NCBI GenBank assembly: GCA_031267075.1
Contig: JAIRZU010000032.1
Location: 1-7,121, forward strand
DNA length: 7,121 bases
Origin: Holosporales bacterium
GTDB taxonomy: Bacteria > Pseudomonadota > Alphaproteobacteria > RUG11792
Direction: 5' to 3'
Part shown: piece after piece, positions 1 to 5,705 of the stretch
Layout: the number at the start of each line of letters is the position of its first letter
Numbering within the stretch: position 1 is the stretch's first letter
The notes under the pieces: generated by a model
The model's database searches: none
What the model saw: the letters and a program-made list of their open reading frames with translations, nothing else
What the model was told of the DNA's origin: nothing
Made by a program: the position numbers and the translations under genes

Positions 1-48
1 CCACCCCCCGTCTTTCAGGCACCTCCACCAGCCAAAGGAGGTATCGTA

Positions 49-681
49 GTGAAACGGATGGATGCACTACGACGAAACGAAATGCTATTTAGAGGCGGCC
101 TACAGGCAGTATACCCTGGAGAAATATTGAGTGCTACCCATGACGAGCTCGCTTTGTTGGCCGGCCACTTTATAAGCCAATGCGCAGCAACGCTAGCATG
201 TCCGGGAGCGGAGGGCACGCAACCACCACGACCATCGAGCCTAATTCACCTCAGAGACATAGTACTGGCTCAGAAGTTCGAGTCTCCCCAGACAACGGAA
301 TCAGAGAAAGCGAAAATGCGCGTGACGCTAGAGGAGAGATACAAACTGGTCTGCGGACGAGAGAGCCTCCCCTCTGAACTTGAACAAGCATGCCAATGCG
401 TTAAGCGTTGTGTGCTGGAGTGGGTCGGCGAAGCGAAAGCCTATCATCCACGGCTGCTAGATATACTCAACGTCCTTATTGAGCAGAACCCAGAGAGAGC
501 ACAGGCAATACAGGATCAGTGGGGTGCTTTTCACTCGCTCAAGGGCAAAAGAATACTTCGCATAGAACACAGGAGCAAGAAGGCAATGTTACTGACGATG
601 TACGAATTTGGAGAGCCGCTCGTGAGAGAAGCAGTGGCCTACATAGCCCAGCAAGCTCAGGCCATTCAATCTGGTCCTTAA
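49..681 (+). CDS. Hypothetical cytoplasmic protein, 210 aa
   Basis: I do not recognise the family. The GTG start at 49 is chosen because a near-perfect ribosome-binding site (AAAGGAGGT, 34-42) lies 6 bases upstream; the in-frame ATG at 58 would be too far from it. The product has no signal peptide or membrane segment. It is rich in charged residues and mostly predicted helical, with several cysteines (for example the C-x-C-x-x-x-C stretch around residues 114-121) that are not arranged as an obvious metal site. The middle (about 60-100) is polar and Ser/Pro/Glu rich; the C-terminal half has amphipathic helices and a basic patch (KGKRILRIEHRSKK, about 165-178). It converges on the minus-strand lipA operon with a gap of about 100 bases. 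Its promoter would lie left of the window. The strong RBS, length and codon use like its neighbours argue that it is real; its function is unknown. Confidence 0.75.
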   Translation: MKRMDALRRNEMLFRGGLQAVYPGEILSATHDELALLAGHFISQCAATLACPGAEGTQPPRPSSLIHLRDIVLAQKFESPQTTESEKAKMRVTLEERYKLVCGRESLPSELEQACQCVKRCVLEWVGEAKAYHPRLLDILNVLIEQNPERAQAIQDQWGAFHSLKGKRILRIEHRSKKAMLLTMYEFGEPLVREAVAYIAQQAQAIQSGP

Positions 682-691
682 CTCTCAGTGC

Positions 692-716
692 CCTCCAGAA
701 TCAGAATTTGTGGAGG
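692..716. repeat. Inverted repeat between convergent genes
   Basis: CCTCCA (692-697) and TGGAGG (711-716) form a perfect 6-bp stem around a 13-base loop, 10 bases after the stop codon of the 210-aa gene. It sits where a terminator for that gene would be expected, but no T-run follows on the + strand, so it is at best a weak terminator or an RNA-stabilising hairpin. Confidence 0.3.
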
Positions 717-750
717 CAGAGGCGTTCCGGTGAAGAGCGCCAGGATATCC

Positions 751-775
751 GAGAGAAAACGCCTCACAGCAGGCG
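751..775 (-). terminator. Rho-independent-like terminator of the lipA operon
   Basis: Read on the minus strand, CGCCT-GCTGTG-AGGCG forms a 5-bp GC-rich stem with a 6-base loop, followed at once by TTTTCTCTC. It starts about 10 bases after the stop codon of the A24-like gene. An overlapping alternative hairpin (CAGGC-TTC-GCCTG, 770-782) shares one arm and could compete. Position and T-rich tail support termination of the lipA-A24 transcript; the short stem limits confidence. Confidence 0.5.
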
Positions 776-784
776 AAGCCTGAG

Positions 785-1189
785 TTACATGACAATGTTG
801 GTCACAACGTAGGCCAGTAGCATTATCGGAGTGAAAGGAATCTTGTTTGAGGAGAGGATGATATGCGCTGCAATTCCAAGTGCTCCACATATTATGAGAA
901 ACGTGCACAGGTGGGAGTCCTGCAGAATAACCGAGAGTGCAGAGCCTACAACATAATCAGCTAGCCCAAGCGCGTGAGATCTCTTCACTAGAAACAACGA
1001 ACCTCCTACGATGGTCAGTATGAGTACGAGACCCAAGTGGCACTCTCTTCTGAAGCAGGCGATTGCCATGCATGCTGTGAGGAAACATAACAATGGGATT
1101 AGCCCGACTTTCCCACTCATCACATCTTGCACGGCTATCACCATTCCAGAGATCGCGGCTACTGAGTACAGTACTACCTCTGGCGACAT
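785..1189 (-). CDS. A24 prepilin-peptidase-like integral membrane protein
   Basis: This is a 134-residue, highly hydrophobic protein with about four to six membrane segments, the size of compact TadV/CpaA-type A24 peptidases. Known A24 enzymes are membrane aspartyl proteases that cleave the leader of type IV prepilins or pseudopilins. They use one Asp after the first helix and a second Asp in a GxGD motif. Here the first Asp is D22 (AVQDVMSGKV), in the position of the family's D-x6-IP region. The second is D78 in G-L-A-D, so the second Gly of GxGD is Ala. The C-terminal KIPFTP (116-121) matches the family's IPFxP ending. The ATG start overlaps the 3' end of lipA by 16 bases, so translation is probably coupled and the two share a transcript. 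No pilin or secretion gene is seen in the window, so the substrate is unknown. Family assignment is by motif and layout only; a non-catalytic relative is possible. Confidence 0.55.
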   Translation of the reverse strand: MSPEVVLYSVAAISGMVIAVQDVMSGKVGLIPLLCFLTACMAIACFRRECHLGLVLILTIVGGSLFLVKRSHALGLADYVVGSALSVILQDSHLCTFLIICGALGIAAHIILSSNKIPFTPIMLLAYVVTNIVM

Positions 1190-2052
1190 ACCTGCTCGTA
1201 GGCCTCAACGGCATTGTAAGATGATCTCACTAGCGGTCCGGCGATGACGTTGACTCCTAGCTCCTCACCGTAGCTCCTGTATTCGTTGAACTCCTCAATA
1301 GTCACGTATCTGGCGATTGGGTGGTGAGCTGTCGTTGGAGTAAGGTACTGTCCAATTGTAAGGATATCCACATTGTGAGCTGAGACGTCATGTATGGTTT
1401 CTCGAACATCAGCATCGCTTTCACCTACCCCCACTATCAGACCAGTCTTTGTAATAGCGTCCTTGCGGATCTCCTTCATAGTCTTGAGAACGAGGAGTGA
1501 TGTATCGTAGTTTGATGGCGGCCTCTTAACCTGACTATGCAACCTCCTCACAATCTCTATGTTGTGGGCGAACACGTCGGGAGCCGCATTAGAGATCACC
1601 TCTAGAGCTGCGTGTGAACCTTTGAAGTCAGGAGTCAAAACCTCAACCCTCACATCTGGTACGGTTTCTCTAATCGCCGCTATCACATCGGCAAAATGAG
1701 AGGCCCCACCATCAGGTAGGTCGTCTCTCGTAACGGATGTTACAACTGCGTACTTTATCCCGAGTGCCTTGATTGTGTCGGCAACTCTGTGTGGTTCAGA
1801 TGGATCAAGTGCTGACGGACACCCGGATTTGATATTGCAAAACCCACAGGCTCTCGTGCATGTATCTCCCATTATTAAAAATGTCGCTGTCTTGTTTCGC
1901 CAGCATTCGCCGATGTTTGGACATAGCGCCTCCTCACAAACGGTGCATACCTTGTTGGCCCTCACAACCTCAATCGTATCCTCAAACGATGAATCAGATG
2001 CCTTAGCCCTAATCCACTTCGGCCGCGCACACAACTGATTATGCCCTGACAT
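1174..2052 (-). CDS. lipA: Lipoyl synthase (radical SAM, lipA)
   Basis: LipA inserts two sulfur atoms at C6 and C8 of octanoyl groups bound to lipoyl domains of 2-oxoacid dehydrogenases and the glycine cleavage H protein, in the cytoplasm. With the ATG at 2052 the protein has 292 residues, normal for the family. All signature elements are present: the auxiliary-cluster CX4CX5C (C39, C44, C50, in CEEALCPNIGEC), the radical-SAM CX3CX2C (C65, C69, C72, in CTRACGFC), the TSVxRDDLPDGGA block, LTPDF, HNIE, GxGE, and the C-terminal RSSY (276-279), whose Ser ligates the auxiliary cluster. The frame is open upstream to an ATG at 2160, but those 36 extra residues are Trp-rich and match nothing in LipA. 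The conserved KWIRAKA begins just after the 2052 start, and a promoter-like element lies inside the extension. The ribosome-binding site at 2052 is weak. It is first gene of a two-gene operon with the A24-like protein. No lipB is in view. Confidence 0.95.
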   Translation of the reverse strand: MSGHNQLCARPKWIRAKASDSSFEDTIEVVRANKVCTVCEEALCPNIGECWRNKTATFLIMGDTCTRACGFCNIKSGCPSALDPSEPHRVADTIKALGIKYAVVTSVTRDDLPDGGASHFADVIAAIRETVPDVRVEVLTPDFKGSHAALEVISNAAPDVFAHNIEIVRRLHSQVKRPPSNYDTSLLVLKTMKEIRKDAITKTGLIVGVGESDADVRETIHDVSAHNVDILTIGQYLTPTTAHHPIARYVTIEEFNEYRSYGEELGVNVIAGPLVRSSYNAVEAYEQVCRQR

Positions 2053-2091
2053 GATTGGAACGCAATCCAACAAAACCCAACAGATACGCAG

Positions 2092-2121
2092 ATCATACCA
2101 CCTAACAGCAGCAGCCCACAA
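2092..2121 (-). promoter_or_regulatory. Probable lipA promoter (extended -10)
   Basis: On the minus strand there is TATGAT (2097-2092) preceded by TGG, giving an extended -10 (TGN-TATGAT). A weak -35, TTGTGG (2121-2116), lies 18 bases upstream. Transcription would begin near 2085, leaving an untranslated leader of roughly 33 bases before the ATG at 2052. This placement supports the shorter lipA start. Sequence match only. Confidence 0.4.
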
Positions 2122-2230
2122 TGCTATTAGGTCTATTTCGTAACTCTCCACAATCGGCATCGATCCGCTACTCGAGTTACCCAGCGGGCTCTCTTAGAGA
2201 TTCTGAAGGGGTTGAAAGGCAGTCTAATAA

Positions 2231-2365
2231 TGCATCAAGAGTAATGAGGTACTAAGAGAGTTCTATCAGAGGTTGAGAGATGAGGGGAAAGCAGGGAAGG
2301 TGGCTGTTGTTGCTGTAGCTAGGAAACTACTCATTATCCTGAACTCCAAGATGTTGTTGTTGTGA
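2231..2365 (+). pseudogene. IS110-family transposase, C-terminal remnant
   Basis: The + frame from 2234 to the TGA at 2363-2365 encodes IKSNEVLREFYQRL, then RDEGKAGKVAVVAVARKLL, then IILNSKM. This is the characteristic C-terminal end of IS110/IS1111-type transposases (pattern: NPxLxxFYxRLxxxGKxxKVAxxAxxRKLLxxLN). Two stop codons (2225-2230) close this frame just upstream. A neighbouring frame reads GSLIM at 2218-2232, reminiscent of the preceding LYM block, which would imply a small deletion or frameshift near 2232. The catalytic DEDD half and the rest of the gene are missing; lipA lies immediately to the left in the opposite direction. IS110 enzymes are DEDD-type recombinases, some guided by a structured element-encoded RNA. 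The recognisable piece is only about 43 codons, but the motif order is convincing. Confidence 0.75.
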
Positions 2366-2416
2366 GCAAGGATGTGGTGGGTAACCTATGAGGTTATCCA
2401 CACATTCTTAGCTCAT
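2362..2416. repeat. Long imperfect inverted repeat / hairpin
   Basis: Three consecutive helices are separated only by single-base bulges. The inner 11-bp stem is 2377-2387 with 2391-2401 (one G-T wobble, ATG loop 2388-2390). The middle 8-bp stem is 2368-2375 with 2402-2409 (one wobble; G2376 bulged). The outer 6-bp stem is 2362-2367 with 2411-2416 (A2410 bulged, one wobble). In total about 25 pairs lie in 55 bases. It straddles the stop codon of the IS110 remnant and has no following T-run, so it does not look like a standard terminator. It may be part of the structured noncoding end of the old element, or a dispersed palindromic repeat. The right arm contains TTATCCACA (2394-2402), a perfect DnaA-box match, probably incidental. 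Confidence 0.7.
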
Positions 2417-2436
2417 GCATGCGAGGATAAAAATAC

Positions 2437-2504
2437 GGTTGACTTTTGAGAGAAGGACAACCCACAGGCTTTTAGCCGGTGAGTTGTTGTTTTGGAAACT
2501 CTCC
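2437..2504 (+). other. Cluster of small potential stem-loops, noncoding
   Basis: Three further hairpins follow the long palindrome. The first is GGTTG (2437-2441) with CAACC (2458-2462), plus four inner pairs across one mismatch. The second is GGCT-TTT-AGCC (2467-2477). The third is GG-T-GAGTT (2478-2485) with AACTC-T-CC (2497-2504), with one T-T mismatch. No ORF with coding character crosses the segment. It could be the rest of an IS110/IS1111 noncoding end, or an untranslated region. Individually each stem is weak; I report them because of their clustering after the IS remnant. Confidence 0.3.
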
Positions 2505-2537
2505 AGATTATTTCTAGCTGCGACAAATTTTTTACTA

Positions 2538-2557
2538 AAAATTAACTGAAAATTAAC
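2538..2557 (+). repeat. Direct repeat AAAATTAAC, possible operator
   Basis: AAAATTAAC occurs at 2538-2546 and again at 2549-2557, an 11-base period of about one helical turn. The second copy overlaps the proposed -35 hexamer of the downstream operon. This is the geometry of a small regulator site. It lies in AT-rich sequence, so chance is a real alternative. Confidence 0.3.
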
Positions 2558-2580
2558 ATATTTCCGGTACGCTTGATAAT
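2553..2580 (+). promoter_or_regulatory. Probable sigma70-type promoter of the SBP-cyclase-symporter operon
   Basis: TTAACA (2553-2558) and GATAAT (2575-2580) are separated by 16 bases; each differs from consensus at one position. An AT-rich stretch (2525-2557) lies upstream like an UP element. Transcription would start near 2587, only about 10-12 bases before the GTG/ATG starts at 2596/2599. This would give a very short leader, so either translation begins at the ATG at 2611 or a different promoter is the main one. Confidence 0.45.
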
Positions 2581-2595
2581 GTGGAGTAGTGTGTC

Positions 2596-3549
2596 GTGAT
2601 GAAACGAAGAATGAAGATAGCAAAGATTTTGCTTGTGTTGCTAACGCTCGTCGCATGTGGCGTCGTCATGTACAGTTTCAAACCTGAGACTAGAAAGACG
2701 GATGAACAGAAGGCGAGCATTAGTCCTGCAGACCTAGATAAATTCTCACACGAGAACATCAACTACCAGATGGATCCTCCCCCACCGGGAGCTGACGATG
2801 ATAAGATTTTTGGTGATATAGCGGACATTGTGAGACGCGGTGAGCTCATCGTGCTTACGAGGCGCAAGGGCAACACCCCGCTATTTCAGATGAAGACGGA
2901 TAAGGGGTACATAGGAGAAGATATAGAGTTTGCTAAGTCGATAGCAGACAGCCTCGGCGTCAAACTCACAATGAGAATGATTTATGAAACATGCGACGAC
3001 ATCGTGGATGCGATTGCGGCAAATAAGGGAGATATCGGGATCTCAAAGATATCGTACACAGATGAGCGTAGTGCTAAGGTGCTATATACAGACCCATACG
3101 TAACGTCGGATCTGTGTGTGCTAGTGAATAGGATGGCCATGAAGAAACTGGGAGTCCACACGTTGGACGAGCTGTTCGCGAACAAGGATGCTCTGATTGC
3201 GGGCCATAAAGATACTAGCTATGAGTACAATGCCCGCCAGTTTTCAACCAATGCAAAGGTTGTGTCGGAAGCAGACTGGGATGAGATTATCAAGAAGCTG
3301 AGGAGCAACAAATACTCTGCGACTGTCAGAGATACAGTTGTTATCAACCTCCTGCTATATGAGCACCCGAGGTACTGTCTTGAGCTGCTACCGATAGCCC
3401 TCAAGGACCATGCGGACTCATACGCAGCAGTTGTACATAGCAAGAATGCAAGCCTGTGCGAATGGGTGAATAGGCACCTGAATATCAAGCTCAAAGAGCA
3501 GCCGCAGATCAACAATCTGATCCACAAATATAGCGGGTACTCGAAATGA
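2596..3549 (+). CDS. Lipoprotein solute-binding protein, family 3
   Basis: Family-3 (SBP_bac_3) proteins bind polar amino acids or related compounds in the periplasm. The 317-residue product has a basic N-terminus (KRRMKIAK), a hydrophobic stretch (about 9-20) and a lipobox LVAC with Cys21, so it should be lipid-anchored. A polar linker of about 50 residues, including PPPPGADDD (61-69), precedes the binding domain (about 72-310). That domain shows the family pattern: RRGELIVLTRR, GYIGEDIEFAKSIADSLG (family GFDVDLAxAIAxxLG), GDIGISKISYTDERSAKVLYTDPY (family DxxxxxxTxTxERxxxxxFSxPY) and a final helix like the family's W-x-K-W. Translation may start at GTG 2596, ATG 2599 or ATG 2611; GGAG at 2583-2586 suits 2596 best. 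The stop overlaps the cyclase ATG by 4 bases. No ABC permease or ATPase accompanies it, so it may serve sensing, or supply the downstream symporter. Ligand not predictable with confidence. Confidence 0.88.
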   Translation: MMKRRMKIAKILLVLLTLVACGVVMYSFKPETRKTDEQKASISPADLDKFSHENINYQMDPPPPGADDDKIFGDIADIVRRGELIVLTRRKGNTPLFQMKTDKGYIGEDIEFAKSIADSLGVKLTMRMIYETCDDIVDAIAANKGDIGISKISYTDERSAKVLYTDPYVTSDLCVLVNRMAMKKLGVHTLDELFANKDALIAGHKDTSYEYNARQFSTNAKVVSEADWDEIIKKLRSNKYSATVRDTVVINLLLYEHPRYCLELLPIALKDHADSYAAVVHSKNASLCEWVNRHLNIKLKEQPQINNLIHKYSGYSK

Positions 3550-5690
3550 AAATAACCAGGAGCAGAAGGCTGAGCGTAGACATACTGGTAGCATTCTCCA
3601 TACTAATTTGCATAACGATTATGTCCGAGGTGCTGTACTCCACCAAGGAGAACATAAACGCAGTGCTGAAGTTCGAAAAGAACTACTTCTCCAAGAAACT
3701 TGCTACAACCGTTACGAGCCGCATCGACGCCTACTTCAACGAACTTGAAACGATTGTGAACGTGATCTCCAAACAGTACAACGCCGAGAAGGGAACGCGC
3801 CTCGATTGCTTCAGTGATGTTCTGCTGGAGAGCGTCAGAAGAATCCCTAACATCATGAGTCTCTATATCGCCCTGAGTGACGGCTCGTTCCTGCAGGCCA
3901 GGACCACGAGTGGGCTTTCAAGCTTCAAGAACAATAAGGAAGCTCCACTACCGACATATGTCAAGTACGTTATCCGTAAAGTTCAGCATGCGCCTGAAAG
4001 CAATAATCTCGTCGAAACGTGGGGGTACCTGAGTGACGATGCTAGCCTCGCTAAGAGTGAAACGATAGCGACGCCTACCAGTGACTTCAACAAGCGTGAT
4101 TGGTATGTAAAGGCTGAACTCAACAGAGCAATGACGTGGAGCGATGAGTACGTCTTTGCCTCGACGATGGTACCAGGAATCACGTTATCGAAGCCTCTTG
4201 GGTATGATCCTAAAGGGAACGCAATCGGGGTCATCAGTGTCGACTTCGCATTCTCCTGCGTTGAGCCACTCCTGAAGGAAATCAAGATAAGCGACAACTC
4301 GAGGATCTACCTCATCAATGCCAAGCAGGAAATCCTATGCTCAACAACAGCGGACAAGCCACTCAAGGGAAATGAGGAGCAAACGACAGCATTGCAATCT
4401 GCAAATTCCACAGATGATCCAGTCTTAGCGAACGCCATAAAAGCCCTCTTCAGCACGGGGGATATCCACGTTACATTCAAGGCAAATGAGATTCAGCATG
4501 TCGCCACTGTACAGAAGTTGAAGAAGCTCCCGGTATCAGTTCTGATCATTACCCCACAGTCAGATTTCACGGAAGACTTTGAAAATGTTAAGAGAGATAT
4601 GCTGCTCATATCTATCGCAATTTTCCTCGTCGCTGTCGTTGTTGTGTACGTTCTATCGAGACGAATATCGAATCCGATATCGAAGCTTGGAGAATACGCT
4701 CATGCTATCGAGCGCATGGATATTGAGGAAGAGCCAGTCGCGATAAACTCCAATATCTTCGAGATTCGAGAGCTTGCGAGCTCCATGAATTCCATGAGAT
4801 TGAGCGTCGCTACGTTCTCCAAATATGCACCGAAGACGCTAGTCAGGAAATTGCTTGTTGATGGTGTCCAACCAGTAATCGGTGGCCAGACCGCCGAGGT
4901 CACCATGATGTTCACGGATATCGAGAAATTTTCAACGGTGTCAGAGAAGCTTCCGGCTGAGTACCTGATGATGCACCTGTCTGAGTACTTCGACGAGCTA
5001 ACCAAGAAGATCGTCGAGAACAACGGCATCATCGACAAGTACATAGGAGACTCAATCATGGCGATGTGGGGAGCACTCGAACCTGATCCATCTCAAGTTG
5101 CAAGCGCCTGCCATACCGCGCTCGAGTGTGTCGCTCTCATTGAGCATATGAAAGAGAAGTGGATTCCGCTAGGGAAGCCTCCGCTTCCAACTAGAGTTGG
5201 GCTACATACTGGCCAGGCCATCGTAGGCAACATAGGCTCTCGCGACAGAATGAACTTCACGGCGATCGGTGATTCAGTGAACATTGCCTCCCGCCTTGAG
5301 GGAGTGAACAAGATATATGGGACCCGAATCCTAGTATCGGAAACAGTTGAAGCAACGGCTCGCGAACAGATCTTGTTCAGGGTTATTGATAGGGTGGCCG
5401 TTAAAGGTAGGACAGGCGGAATCGTCGTTTATGAGCCACTGTGCGAGATGCGGCAGGCCGAGAATGAGAACTATTACCGCTTCATAGAATTGTCATCGAA
5501 ATCCAAGGAGGCCTTCGAGCTGTATCAGGCTGGCCGCTTCCAGGATGCACTGAAAATGTATGAAGTGATTTCCGAGAATTTCCCGGACAGAGCGCATGCT
5601 ATAGCCCCAGTCATGAAGATCTGCAGTGAGCTCATGGATGGGGAAGATGGCAAAGAGTGGAATGGCATCAATAGGTTGACCACCAAGTAG
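3546..5690 (+). CDS. Membrane class III adenylate cyclase with dCache sensor, HAMP and TPR-like tail
   Basis: Predicted to make cAMP from ATP under control of a periplasmic ligand. The order in the 714 residues is: TM1 (about 11-31); double-Cache periplasmic domain (about 36-345) with the RDWY motif (184-187), an aromatic WSDEYV (198-203) and VISVDF (229-234); TM2 (about 352-370); HAMP (about 371-425, RRISNPISKLGEYA); catalytic domain (about 446-632); and a TPR-like helical repeat (about 652-682, AFELYQAGRFQDALKMYE). The catalytic residues are complete: metal Asp458 (MFTDIEKFS) and Asp502 (DKYIGDSIMAMWG), adenine-selecting Lys498 and Thr572 (FTAIGDSVNIASRLE), transition-state Asn579 and Arg583, and phosphate-binding Lys620. 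The Lys/Thr pair indicates a class IIIb adenylate rather than guanylate cyclase, active as a homodimer. It starts in an ATGA overlap with the binding-protein gene, so it is translationally coupled. The ligand is inferred, not shown. Confidence 0.93.
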   Translation: MKITRSRRLSVDILVAFSILICITIMSEVLYSTKENINAVLKFEKNYFSKKLATTVTSRIDAYFNELETIVNVISKQYNAEKGTRLDCFSDVLLESVRRIPNIMSLYIALSDGSFLQARTTSGLSSFKNNKEAPLPTYVKYVIRKVQHAPESNNLVETWGYLSDDASLAKSETIATPTSDFNKRDWYVKAELNRAMTWSDEYVFASTMVPGITLSKPLGYDPKGNAIGVISVDFAFSCVEPLLKEIKISDNSRIYLINAKQEILCSTTADKPLKGNEEQTTALQSANSTDDPVLANAIKALFSTGDIHVTFKANEIQHVATVQKLKKLPVSVLIITPQSDFTEDFENVKRDMLLISIAIFLVAVVVVYVLSRRISNPISKLGEYAHAIERMDIEEEPVAINSNIFEIRELASSMNSMRLSVATFSKYAPKTLVRKLLVDGVQPVIGGQTAEVTMMFTDIEKFSTVSEKLPAEYLMMHLSEYFDELTKKIVENNGIIDKYIGDSIMAMWGALEPDPSQVASACHTALECVALIEHMKEKWIPLGKPPLPTRVGLHTGQAIVGNIGSRDRMNFTAIGDSVNIASRLEGVNKIYGTRILVSETVEATAREQILFRVIDRVAVKGRTGGIVVYEPLCEMRQAENENYYRFIELSSKSKEAFELYQAGRFQDALKMYEVISENFPDRAHAIAPVMKICSELMDGEDGKEWNGINRLTTK

Positions 5691-5705
5691 TTAGAGGAGA
5701 ATATT

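Noticed and set aside
519..812. 97-codon + strand open frame overlapping the 210-aa gene
   Set aside because: It is out of frame with a better supported gene, crosses the intergenic hairpins, and has low-complexity shadow composition.
1769..2038. 89-codon + strand open frame
   Set aside because: It lies wholly antisense to the conserved cluster-binding region of lipA and has no ribosome-binding site or recognisable motif.
2164..2244. Open + frame (about 26 codons, ends in LKGSLIMHQE) as a separate gene or a longer IS110 piece
   Set aside because: GSLIM may be a shifted piece of the IS110 remnant, but the rest matches nothing I know and it has no start signal, so I did not extend the pseudogene over it.
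2300..2365. Repeated GTT/TTG runs as a microsatellite
   Set aside because: They are Val and Leu codons of the transposase remnant, with imperfect and short periodicity.
2394..2402. TTATCCACA, a perfect DnaA-box consensus, as a sign of a replication origin
   Set aside because: Only one such box was seen, it is part of the right arm of the long hairpin, and no dnaA/dnaN/parA-type genes or box cluster accompany it.
2408..2656. 82-codon minus-strand open frame across the leader of the operon
   Set aside because: It runs through the AT-rich promoter and into the binding-protein signal peptide, without a ribosome-binding site or family resemblance.
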